Below, piece after piece: positions 1-7,870 of a stretch of DNA of 64,000 bases. The notes beneath the pieces were generated by a model, which saw only the letters and a program-made list of their open reading frames with translations, did not search any database and was not told where the DNA came from. Source of the stretch: Haloechinothrix sp033042135 (GTDB lineage Bacteria; Actinomycetota; Actinomycetes; Mycobacteriales; Pseudonocardiaceae); NCBI RefSeq assembly GCF_033042135.1, contig NZ_WBXM01000005.1:248001-312000 (forward strand), given 5' to 3'. How positions within the stretch are numbered: position 1 is the stretch's first letter; every line of letters begins with the position of its first letter. Both the position numbers and the translations under genes were made by a program.

Positions 1-720
1 CTCGGTTCGGGGGCACCGGATAAGGCTCACCTGCTACTGCGGGCGCTCACCGGGGCGGGCCCGCTGCGCGAGTACTACCCGCTGGACGTCTCCGAGCACG
101 CGCTGCGCGAGACCGCGCACGACATCGCGGCGGCCTACCCCTGGCTGCGGGTGCACGGATTGGTCGCCGACTTCACCAGCGCGCTGACGGTCCCCGACGG
201 ACACAGGCCGCGACTGGTGGCCTTCCTCGGTGGGACCATCGGCAACCTGCTTCCCGACGAGCGCGCGAAGTTCCTCGAGTCCGTCCGCAACACCCTCGAC
301 ACCGGGGAATGGCTACTGCTGGGCAGCGACTTGGTCAAGGATCGGGACACGCTGGTGCGCGCCTACGACGACGACAGGGGCGTCACCGCCGAGTTCAACC
401 GCAACGTGCTGAACGTGCTCAACGTCGAGCTCGGAGCCGATTTCGACCCTGCGGCATTCGACCACCGCGCGGAGTGGAACGAGCAGGAAGAGTGGATCGA
501 GATGCGGCTGCGCGCCACGCGCGCCATGCGGGTGACGCTGCCAGCGCTTAACCTCGTTGTCGACTTCGCCGAGGGCGAGGAGCTGCGTACCGAGGTATCG
601 GCGAAGTTTCGCAGGAACCGGGTCGCCGCCGAACTCACCGCCGCGGGGTTTTCGCTGCACAGCTGGTGGACTGACGACGAGGCGCGGTTCGCGGTGAGCC
701 TGGCGCGCGCCGCCGGTTGA
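1..720 (+). CDS. egtD: L-histidine N-alpha-methyltransferase EgtD, 3' part (5' end outside window)
   Basis: Makes hercynine (N-alpha-trimethylhistidine) from histidine and three S-adenosylmethionines in the cytoplasm. The reading frame is open from base 1, so the N-terminus is missing; 239 residues are visible of the usual roughly 320. Seen: the SAM-site segment LGSGAPDK at the very start, a YPLDVSEHAL strand, the family motif FLGGTIGNLLP (the Asn lies in the histidine pocket of known EgtD), and RTEVSAKFRRN near the C-terminus, which matches the substrate-binding segment of EgtD. It lies 168 bp upstream of senA on the same strand, so hercynine for selenoneine is probably made here. Ergothioneine production by the same enzyme cannot be excluded. 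Confidence 0.9.
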   Translation, partial: LGSGAPDKAHLLLRALTGAGPLREYYPLDVSEHALRETAHDIAAAYPWLRVHGLVADFTSALTVPDGHRPRLVAFLGGTIGNLLPDERAKFLESVRNTLDTGEWLLLGSDLVKDRDTLVRAYDDDRGVTAEFNRNVLNVLNVELGADFDPAAFDHRAEWNEQEEWIEMRLRATRAMRVTLPALNLVVDFAEGEELRTEVSAKFRRNRVAAELTAAGFSLHSWWTDDEARFAVSLARAAG

Positions 721-888
721 CCGCCGACGGCCGCTCCGGGCGTGTCACCAGGATGACAAAGATCAACGCGAACGGACGCTGACAGGCGTCTTCTGCTGTG
801 TTTTCATCGCTGTCGGTGCTCGCTGTCGGGGAGGGGCCGTAAGGTTTCGACACGTCCCGACAGCCTCGGTGGCGCGAAGGAGGGCGTT

Positions 889-2190
889 GTGGAACATCGA
901 GCGGTCGCGGCTGACGAGCTGGCAAGCTGGGTGGTGGATGCCGCGGAACGGGCGCAGCAGCTGGTCAACGACCTCACCGACGAGCAACTCGTCGGGCCAC
1001 TGCTGCCCGAGGTGAATCCCCTCATCTGGGAGATCGGGCACATCGCCTGGTTCCAAGAACTCTTCGTGCTGCGCCGCGCATGCGGGTACGAGCCGATCCT
1101 GCCCCACACCGACGCGATCTACGACTCCGGTGCGATCCCCCACGACACGCGCTGGTACCTGGCGCTGCCGCCCCGCGAGGACACCGTCTCCTACATGCGT
1201 ACCGTCGCCGAGCGGGTCGCCCACGAGGTCACCGCGGGCACGGCGAACGACGTGGTGCGCCACTTCGCCCGCTACACGGTGCACCACCACGACACCCACA
1301 CCGAGGCGTTCACCTACACCAGGCAGACTCTCGGGCTACCCGCCCCCGCCCTGCCGGGGTTGACCGATTCCGGTGCCACGTTCGGCTCGGACGGCACACC
1401 GGAGGGCAAGGACGTGTCGTTCGAGGGCGGCCGGTTCCCGCTAGGGGCCTACCGGGCCGATCCGTTCGTCTACGACAACGAGAAGTGGGCCCACCCCGTC
1501 GACGTCGGACCGTTCGCGATGGCCTCGACCCCGGTGACCCAGGGCGAGTTCGCCGAGTTCGTCGACGACGGTGGCTACACCACCCTCCACCTGTGGTCGG
1601 ACGGCGGCGCCTGGCTGGCGGCGACCGGCGCGCGGCACCCGGTGTACTGGCGCCGGGGACCGGACGGCGGGTGGCAGCGCAGACACTTCGACACCTGGGT
1701 GGCGCTGGAACCGGACCTGCCTGTCAGCCACATCAGCTGGTGGGAAGCCGACGCCTACTGCCGATGGGCGGGTAGGCGGTTGCCGACGGAGGCGGAATGG
1801 GAGTTCGCCGCTACCGCGGGCAGGCGTGACAAGCCCACCTACCCGTGGGGCAGCCGGCTTCCGGAGCCGGAGCACGCGGCCACCGACTGGCGTTCCCTCG
1901 GGCCGGTGCCGGTCACGGCCTGCGCCGCAGGGGACTCCCCGGACGGTTGCAGGCAGCTGATCGGGAACGTCTGGGAATGGACCGCCAGCGACTTCTCCGG
2001 CTACCCCAATTTCGAGCGCGACGCCTACGGTGACAACTCCGAGCAGTTCTTCGGGCACCGCAAGGTCCTCAGAGGCGGAGGGTGGCCCACCCGCGGCCGC
2101 TACATCCGCGCCACGCTGCGCAACTACTTCACCCCGGACCGCAGGGACGTCCTCGCGGGGTTCCGGACGTGCCCGGTCACCACGCCATGA
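889..2190 (+). CDS. senA: Selenoneine synthase SenA (EgtB-type non-heme iron enzyme)
   Basis: 433 residues, the length of EgtB. An N-terminal DinB-like helical domain (about 10-145) carries the iron ligands of the family: His51 and the HX3HXE motif His133/His137/Glu139. A C-terminal FGE/C-type-lectin-like domain (about 190-430) shows LPTEAEWEFAA, IGNVWEWTASD and VLRGGGWPTRG. EgtB joins gamma-glutamylcysteine to hercynine with O2; SenA is the paralogue that takes a selenosugar. The SenA call rests on context: the next gene, overlapping by 4 bp (ATGA), is a SenB-type glycosyltransferase, and a selD gene and a candidate selenium importer follow. GTG start behind a strong AAGGAGGG ribosome site at 877-884. 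Alternative: a true EgtB. Confidence 0.82.
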   Translation: MEHRAVAADELASWVVDAAERAQQLVNDLTDEQLVGPLLPEVNPLIWEIGHIAWFQELFVLRRACGYEPILPHTDAIYDSGAIPHDTRWYLALPPREDTVSYMRTVAERVAHEVTAGTANDVVRHFARYTVHHHDTHTEAFTYTRQTLGLPAPALPGLTDSGATFGSDGTPEGKDVSFEGGRFPLGAYRADPFVYDNEKWAHPVDVGPFAMASTPVTQGEFAEFVDDGGYTTLHLWSDGGAWLAATGARHPVYWRRGPDGGWQRRHFDTWVALEPDLPVSHISWWEADAYCRWAGRRLPTEAEWEFAATAGRRDKPTYPWGSRLPEPEHAATDWRSLGPVPVTACAAGDSPDGCRQLIGNVWEWTASDFSGYPNFERDAYGDNSEQFFGHRKVLRGGGWPTRGRYIRATLRNYFTPDRRDVLAGFRTCPVTTP

Positions 2191-3149
2191 TCCTGCTCAT
2201 CAGCCCCGCCCCGCCGACCACCGTGTTCGGTAACGGGGTCACGGTGCAGCGCTGGGCAGACGTCCTCCGGAACCTGGGTCACCGGGTCGAGGTGGCCCAG
2301 CGGTACCGGGGCGGTCGCTACACGGCCCTCGTCGCGCTGCACGCGCGCAAGAGCGGTGACTCGATCACAGCCTTCCGCGCGGACCATCCCGACGCGCCCA
2401 TCGTGCTCGCGTTGACCGGCACCGATCTCTACCCCGACCTACGCAGCACCGGTGTCGATCCTGCGGTGCTTCAGACAGCGGACAGGATCGTCGTGCTCCA
2501 GCCCAGCGGTACGGACCAGCTCGACCCACCGCTGCGTGAGCGCTGCCGGGTGATCGTGCAATCCGTGCCACCGATCACCCCCCTCCCGCCGAAGGAGGAC
2601 GCATTCGAAGTCGCCGTGCTCGCACACCTGCGCGAGGTCAAGGACCCGCTCCGCGCGGCGGAGGCTGCTCGACTCCTGCCCGAGTCCTCCCGCGTGACGA
2701 TCACGCACGTGGGGACCGGGCTCGACGCGGATCTGGCTGACCGGGCGCGCCGCGCCGCCGAGGAGGAGCCGCGATACACCTGGCTCGGAGAGCTACCGAG
2801 GGACGAGGCGTTGGCGGTGCTGGCTCGCAGCAGGCTATTGCTGCTCACGTCCCGGCACGAGGGTGGTGCCAACGTGATCTCCGAGGCGCTCGCGGCGGGA
2901 GTTCCCGTACTCGCCTCCGAGATCCCGGGCTCGACGGGACTGCTCGGCCGAGACTACCCCGGCTACTTCCCACCGGGAGACACCGCGGCGCTGGCCACGT
3001 GCCTGCACGCCGCCGAGATCGACCGCGACGGCTACTACACGCGGCTCACCAGGCGGGTCGCCGAGCTGCGTCCGGTGGTCGACCCGCGGCGTGAGGAAGC
3101 ATCCTGGGCCGAGCTCCTGGCCGAGCTGTCCCTGACCGTCCCAGCGTGA
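2187..3149 (+). CDS. senB: Selenosugar synthase SenB (GT-B glycosyltransferase)
   Basis: 320 residues. Known SenB enzymes use a UDP-sugar and selenophosphate to make a 1-seleno-sugar, the selenium donor for SenA. Seen: start MILLISPAPPTT with a Rossmann-like GT-B N-domain, LALTGTDLYPDL around residue 75, and the glycosyltransferase-4 type C-terminal donor site TSRHEGGANVISEAL with the family's two glutamates. It starts inside the stop of senA (ATGA overlap), so the two are translationally coupled. I recognise the family (TIGR04348-like) by the start and the context; a plain glycosyltransferase would not normally sit between an EgtB paralogue and a selenium locus. Confidence 0.82.
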   Translation: MILLISPAPPTTVFGNGVTVQRWADVLRNLGHRVEVAQRYRGGRYTALVALHARKSGDSITAFRADHPDAPIVLALTGTDLYPDLRSTGVDPAVLQTADRIVVLQPSGTDQLDPPLRERCRVIVQSVPPITPLPPKEDAFEVAVLAHLREVKDPLRAAEAARLLPESSRVTITHVGTGLDADLADRARRAAEEEPRYTWLGELPRDEALAVLARSRLLLLTSRHEGGANVISEALAAGVPVLASEIPGSTGLLGRDYPGYFPPGDTAALATCLHAAEIDRDGYYTRLTRRVAELRPVVDPRREEASWAELLAELSLTVPA

Positions 3150-3160
3150 AAGGAAGTGCC

Positions 3161-4072
3161 ATGGCCCACACGTTCCGCAGCATACTGGCGGTCGGTGCCG
3201 CGTCACTGTTGCTGGCCGGCTGCGGCGACGCACCGGGTGACCCGGCGGGTGGTGACCGCGACGAGGTACTGAGCATCGGCGCCATCCCCGATCAGGACCC
3301 CGAGGAGTTGCAGCGTACCTACGGCACCCTGGCGGACTACCTCGGCGAGCGGCTCGACGTGGCGGTCGAGTACGTACCGGTCACCGACTACACCGCCTCG
3401 ATCACTTCGTTCGAGCGTGGGGACCTGCAGTTCGTGTTCTTCGGAGGGGTAAGCGGGGTGCAGGCCGCCGAACGGGTCGACGGTGCCGAGCCGTTGATCC
3501 AGCGGGACATCGACAGGGAGTTCGAGAGCGTGTTCGTCGCCAACACCGGTACCGGCGTCGAACCACTCGACGATCTCGACGAGCTGACCGCGCTGTCCGG
3601 ACATTCCTTCACCTTCGGCAGCGAATCCTCCACATCGGGCAGGCTGATGCCGCAACACTTCCTCACCGAGGCAGGCGTGGCGCTCGACGACTTCACCGGC
3701 GAGGTCGGATTCTCCGGGTCGCACGACGCAACGGCGAAGCTGGTCGAGGAGGGCAGCTACCAGGTCGGGGCGCTGTCCGCGGCGTTGTGGGACGACCGGG
3801 TCGAGGCGGGCGAGATCGATACCGATCGGATCCACGAGGTCTTCCGCACCCCGACCTACCACAACTACCACTGGCTGGCCCGGCCCGACCTCGACGAGGA
3901 GTTCGGTGACGGGTTCACCGAGCGGTTGACCGACGCGCTGCTGGCCCTGGACGGTGAGAACCCGGAGCATCGGGAGATCCTCGATCTGTTCCAGGCAGGT
4001 AGTTTCGTCGAGACGGAAGCGGCCAACTACGACGACTTGCGGGACGTCGCCAGGGACGCCGGGGTGCTGTGA
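3161..4072 (+). CDS. PhnD-family solute-binding lipoprotein, probable selenium oxyanion importer
   Basis: 303 residues. A signal peptide with lipobox LAGC (Cys21) anchors it outside the membrane. The body resembles phosphonate/phosphite-binding PhnD proteins: VLSIGAIPDQDPEEL, the VEYVPVTDYTASI segment and FTFGSESSTSGRLMPQHFL. ATG at 3161 is chosen because AAAGGAAG lies 6 bases upstream; a GTG at 3146 inside the previous stop would put four extra residues before the signal. It follows senB by 11 bases and precedes an ATPase and a permease. PhnD relatives next to selD and SenB-type genes have been proposed to bind selenate or selenite; the ligand here is inferred from context only. Confidence 0.75.
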   Translation: MAHTFRSILAVGAASLLLAGCGDAPGDPAGGDRDEVLSIGAIPDQDPEELQRTYGTLADYLGERLDVAVEYVPVTDYTASITSFERGDLQFVFFGGVSGVQAAERVDGAEPLIQRDIDREFESVFVANTGTGVEPLDDLDELTALSGHSFTFGSESSTSGRLMPQHFLTEAGVALDDFTGEVGFSGSHDATAKLVEEGSYQVGALSAALWDDRVEAGEIDTDRIHEVFRTPTYHNYHWLARPDLDEEFGDGFTERLTDALLALDGENPEHREILDLFQAGSFVETEAANYDDLRDVARDAGVL

Positions 4073-4887
4073 TCGCCATGACGCGAGTTCCGGAAGCGGA
4101 CGGGGGCGACACCGGGGCGACCACTTTCGAGCTGCGCGAGGTCAGCGTGCGGCGTGGTGCGACGCTGGCACTGGACAGGGTCAGCCTGACGGTGCGGCCC
4201 GGCGAGCGCGTGGCGATCATCGGACCGAGCGGTGCGGGCAAGACCACCCTGATCGGTCTGCTCAACGGCACGGCGCTGGCCACGAGCGGGGAGGTTCGCG
4301 CGCTCGGTTGCAGCTACCGTCACGCCTCGGCGCGGCGGATCCGTGCGACCCAGCGGCGCATCGGCACGATTCATCAGCGGTTCGACGTGGTCGCCCAGCT
4401 CCGGACCGTCCACAATGTCAACGCGGGCAGGTTGGGGGTGTGGCCGTTCTGGAAGGCGGTGCTGTCACTGGTGCTGCCCAGAGAGGTCCACGGTGCCCGC
4501 GAAGCGCTCGAACAGGTCGGTATCGCCGACAAGCTGCACGAGCGAACCGGTGACCTCTCCGGCGGGGAGCAGCAACGTGTCGCGATCGCCAGGGTGCTCG
4601 TGCAGCGACCGGACGCGATCCTGGCCGACGAGCCGGTGGCCAGCCTCGATCCGACCCGTGGCCTGGAGATCATGGAGTTGCTGCTGGACATCAGTGCCGG
4701 AGCCGGGACGACGCTACTGGCGAGCCTGCACGACGTGGACATGGCCCTCGACAAGTTCGAACGGGTCATCGGGCTGCGGTCCGGCGCGATCGCCTTCGAC
4801 AAGCGCCGCGAGGAGCTCGCCGACGACGAGGTTCGCACGCTGTACACCATCGAGCGCACCGACGAACCTTCCGCCGCAGAGGATTGA
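4069..4887 (+). CDS. PhnC-like ABC transporter ATPase
   Basis: Up to 272 residues; energises the importer encoded on both sides. Walker A GPSGAGKTT, signature LSGGEQQRVAIARV, Walker B ILADEP and a switch histidine in LASLHDVD are all intact, so it should hydrolyse ATP. GTG at 4069 overlaps the stop of the binding-protein gene (GTGA); an ATG at 4078 is an equally possible start. A long insertion with WPFWKAVLSLVLP is typical of the PhnC branch, not of sulfate or amino-acid ATPases. It is co-transcribed with senA-senB and the permease by spacing. Confidence 0.82.
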   Translation: MIAMTRVPEADGGDTGATTFELREVSVRRGATLALDRVSLTVRPGERVAIIGPSGAGKTTLIGLLNGTALATSGEVRALGCSYRHASARRIRATQRRIGTIHQRFDVVAQLRTVHNVNAGRLGVWPFWKAVLSLVLPREVHGAREALEQVGIADKLHERTGDLSGGEQQRVAIARVLVQRPDAILADEPVASLDPTRGLEIMELLLDISAGAGTTLLASLHDVDMALDKFERVIGLRSGAIAFDKRREELADDEVRTLYTIERTDEPSAAED

Positions 4888-4896
4888 GGGCCCGGC

Positions 4897-6624
4897 ATGA
4901 CGGTGTCGTTGCGCGCGCTGGACGGCGTCGAGAGCGTGGACGGTGACGCGCGTCGGCGGTTCGGCGGGCGACCGGAACGCAGCGGCGGCGCCCGCCGTTC
5001 CCGGCAGCGCCGTCTCTGGATACTCGTGGTGGTGGCCGCCACGATCGGCTCGCTCGCCGTGGCCGGGGTCGGCGACCGGGCCGTGGTGCGAGCTGAGGGC
5101 CTTCCCGCGTTCGGGGAGTTCTTCGCGGCGGCGCTGGCTCCGCGCGCCGACGCCGAGTTCCTCACGCTGACTGCCACCGCGGCACTGACCACGCTGGCTT
5201 ACGCGGTGCTCGGCACCGCGCTGAGCCTGGTGATCGGCGTCGTCGGTGGGGTGCTGACCTCGCAGACCTGGTGGTCGCTCGGCCCCCGCTCGCACGGCAA
5301 GCGAGGCACCGTCTACTGGGCACTGGCCAGGGCGGTGATGGTGGTTCCTCGGGGGATCCACGAGGTCGTGTGGGGTCTGATTTTCCTGATCGTGTTCGGG
5401 CTGGATCCGATGGTGGCAGTGCTGGCCATCGGGATCCCTTTCGGCGCGGTCACCGCGAAGGTGTTCTCCGAGCTGCTCGACGAGACCGCGCGCCAGCCCT
5501 ACTCGGCGCTGCTGGCGGCGGGTGCGGGCCGGAGCGCGGCGATCCTGTACGGCCTACTGCCACCAGCGATGTCCGACCTGCTGTCCTACGCCTTCTACCG
5601 CTTCGAGTGCGCCATCCGCAGCGCGGCCGTGCTCGGTCTCGTCGGTGCAGGCGGCCTGGGTTTCCAGCTGTCCCTGAGCTTCCAGAGCCTCCGCTACGAG
5701 GAGATCTGGACGTTGCTGTACGCGCTGATCGTGCTGTGCGTAGCAGCGGACTTCTGGAGTTCCCGCGTGCGCGCGAGGCGGACACAGCGGGTGGGCGGCG
5801 CGCGCACCGGTGGCCGTTACCGGCACGACCCGTTCCTGGTGGGTTCCTGCCTGTTCGGGCTGGTGCTGATCGCCCTGTCGGTGTGGTGGATCGGGCTGGA
5901 TCTTGCGGTGTTGTTCAGCGGCGAAACCTGGGACTACCTGCGGCAGCTGGCCACCGGCGCCTGGCCGCCCGCACTCGGCGAAGCGGGAGCCGGTGGACTG
6001 CTCGAGCTGAGCATGGTCACCCTGGCGATGTCGATCCTGGCCATGGTGATCGGTTTCTGGGGTGGCGCCGCGCTCGCCTTCCCCGCCGCTCACCTTCCCC
6101 GTGGCGGCTACACCGCGGGCGGCGCAGCCGCCCGTGCGGGGCGACTGCTGATATTCGCAGCCAGCAGGCTGCTGCTGGTGGTGTTGCGCGCGATCCCGCC
6201 GCCGGTGTGGGCGCTCTTGTTCCTGTTCGTGCTCTATCCCGGCATCCTGCCGGGTGCGCTGGCGCTCGGCGTGTACACCGCCGGTGTCCTCGGCAGGTTG
6301 ATGGCCGAGGTCGCGGAGAACCTCGACGAGCGACCGCTGCACGCGTTGCGGGCGCAGGGCGCTCCGGCGCCACTGGTGTTCTGCTACGGCGTCGTCCCGT
6401 CGGCCACACCGCGATTCATCGCCTACGGCCTGTACCGCTGGGAGGTCACCATCCGGGAAACCGTGGTGGTCGGCGTCGTCGGCGCGGGTGGACTCGGCTA
6501 CGCGCTCGCGCAACAGCTCAACGGCTTCGACTACGCGGGCGCGCTGACCACCTTACTCGTGTTGATCCTGCTCACCTTGGCCGTGGATTTCACCAGCGCC
6601 GCCGTCCGGCGCACGGTGCGTTGA
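4897..6624 (+). CDS. PhnE-type ABC permease, two domains fused in one chain
   Basis: 575 residues, about twice the length of a PhnE subunit. Two homologous permease domains lie in tandem (about 30-300 and 310-575). Each ends with the same signature: YRFECAIRSAAVLGLVGAGGLG in substance in the first (near residue 240) and its counterpart YRWEVTIRETVVVGVVGAG in the second (near residue 515). Each has an EAA-like loop before it (residues about 180-225 and 465-505). One chain can thus form the whole membrane channel. It is the last gene of the senA-senB-importer operon and converges on selD 21 bases downstream. The substrate is inferred to be a selenium oxyanion. Confidence 0.8.
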   Translation: MTVSLRALDGVESVDGDARRRFGGRPERSGGARRSRQRRLWILVVVAATIGSLAVAGVGDRAVVRAEGLPAFGEFFAAALAPRADAEFLTLTATAALTTLAYAVLGTALSLVIGVVGGVLTSQTWWSLGPRSHGKRGTVYWALARAVMVVPRGIHEVVWGLIFLIVFGLDPMVAVLAIGIPFGAVTAKVFSELLDETARQPYSALLAAGAGRSAAILYGLLPPAMSDLLSYAFYRFECAIRSAAVLGLVGAGGLGFQLSLSFQSLRYEEIWTLLYALIVLCVAADFWSSRVRARRTQRVGGARTGGRYRHDPFLVGSCLFGLVLIALSVWWIGLDLAVLFSGETWDYLRQLATGAWPPALGEAGAGGLLELSMVTLAMSILAMVIGFWGGAALAFPAAHLPRGGYTAGGAAARAGRLLIFAASRLLLVVLRAIPPPVWALLFLFVLYPGILPGALALGVYTAGVLGRLMAEVAENLDERPLHALRAQGAPAPLVFCYGVVPSATPRFIAYGLYRWEVTIRETVVVGVVGAGGLGYALAQQLNGFDYAGALTTLLVLILLTLAVDFTSAAVRRTVR

Positions 6625-6645
6625 CTCGAACCCTGCCCCGCCGCG

Positions 6646-7713
6646 TTACGGAGTCACCGTGACGTGACCGGCGGTCCCCTCGGTCACCCGACCGATCACC
6701 GCGGCCGGGAGATCCTTGGCGCGCAGCTGGGCCACCACGGCGTCGGTGTCGGCCTCCTTCGGCACCGCCATCAGCACCCCGCCCGAGGTCTGCGCGTCGT
6801 GCAGCAGCACGGCGACAGCCGAGGGAACCCCATCGGCGACGCCGACGACATCGCTGAGGTGATCGGTGTTGGCCTTGGTGCCACCTGGAACGTAGCCCCG
6901 GTCGACGGCTTCGAGCGCACCGGGCAGCGTGGGCACGGCTGCGGCGTCGATGGTTGCCGACAGGCCGCTGGCCCGCACCATCCGGTGCAAGTGGCCGAGC
7001 AACCCGAAGCCCGTGACGTCGGTGGCGGCACGCACCCCCGCGCCTCCGGCTATCGCGCAGGCGTCGGCATTGAGCGTGGTCATCGAACCCACTGCGGCGT
7101 CGATCCACTCCTGGCGAGCGCCGCCGTTCTTGATCGCCGTGGCGATCACACCCGTGCCCACCGCCTTCGTCAGCACCAGGTCCTCGCCCGCGGTGAGCCG
7201 GTCGATCTGGAATAACCGGTCCGGATGGGCCATGCCCACGACCGCCATACCGTATTTGGGGATCGGATCATCGATGGTGTGTCCACCACCGACGAAGCAG
7301 CTTGCCTCCCGGGCGATGTCCGCTCCGCCGCGCAGCACATCGGACAGCTGCTCCATCGGCACGTCGTTGGCGGGCCAGGCGGTGAGGTTCACCGCGATGA
7401 TGGGGGTGCCACCCATGGCGTACACATCGGAGAGCGCATTCGTCGCGGCGATCCGCCCCCAGTCGTAGGCGTCGTCGACGATGGGGGTGAAGAAATCGGT
7501 CGTGAGGATCAGCGCGCGCTCGGCGTCCAGCCGGTAGACCGCGGCGTCGTCGCCCTCTGACGCACCGATCAGCATCTCCCCGGATGCCCCTTCCAGGTTC
7601 GCCCCGAGCGAGGAGAACATGTTCTCCAGCTTGGCCAGCGGCAGCTTGCAGGCGCAGCCTGCCCCTTGCGAGAGCGAGGTCAACTTCACGGCCTGCTCGC
7701 CGGAGGTGCTCAT
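6646..7713 (-). CDS. senC: Selenide, water dikinase (selenophosphate synthetase) SelD/SenC, Cys type
   Basis: 355 residues. Makes selenophosphate from selenide and ATP. The catalytic GAGCACK motif has Cys20 and Lys23, the positions of Cys17/Lys20 in E. coli SelD, so no selenocysteine is needed. Also seen: DDAAVYRL and LTTDFFTPIVDDAYDWGRIAA, VGGGHTIDDPIPKYG and TDVTGFGLLGHL, all AIRS-kinase/SelD signatures. The ATG at 7713 has GGGAGAG 7 bases upstream; an in-frame start 34 codons earlier adds an unrelated tail. It faces the selenoneine/importer operon. No selA, selB or tRNA-Sec lies in the window, so its role here is probably to feed SenB. Confidence 0.92.
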   Translation of the reverse strand: MSTSGEQAVKLTSLSQGAGCACKLPLAKLENMFSSLGANLEGASGEMLIGASEGDDAAVYRLDAERALILTTDFFTPIVDDAYDWGRIAATNALSDVYAMGGTPIIAVNLTAWPANDVPMEQLSDVLRGGADIAREASCFVGGGHTIDDPIPKYGMAVVGMAHPDRLFQIDRLTAGEDLVLTKAVGTGVIATAIKNGGARQEWIDAAVGSMTTLNADACAIAGGAGVRAATDVTGFGLLGHLHRMVRASGLSATIDAAAVPTLPGALEAVDRGYVPGGTKANTDHLSDVVGVADGVPSAVAVLLHDAQTSGGVLMAVPKEADTDAVVAQLRAKDLPAAVIGRVTEGTAGHVTVTP

Positions 7714-7870
7714 ACGCGGACTCTCCCGTCGTGCACGGTCAACGGTGGGATGCACAGTGACGCTAGCAGCGCGGGCACGTTCCCCGTAAGGGTTCGTCCG
7801 GGCGAGAATGATCACCGGTCCTCATAGCCGGCCGGACGGAGCCCGGGCTGACCGCTCACCCACCGAGCCG

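Noticed and set aside
889..2190. Calling this gene egtB (ergothioneine)
   Set aside because: The domain layout fits both, but the coupled SenB-type gene, the selD gene and the importer favour SenA. EgtB is kept as the alternative.
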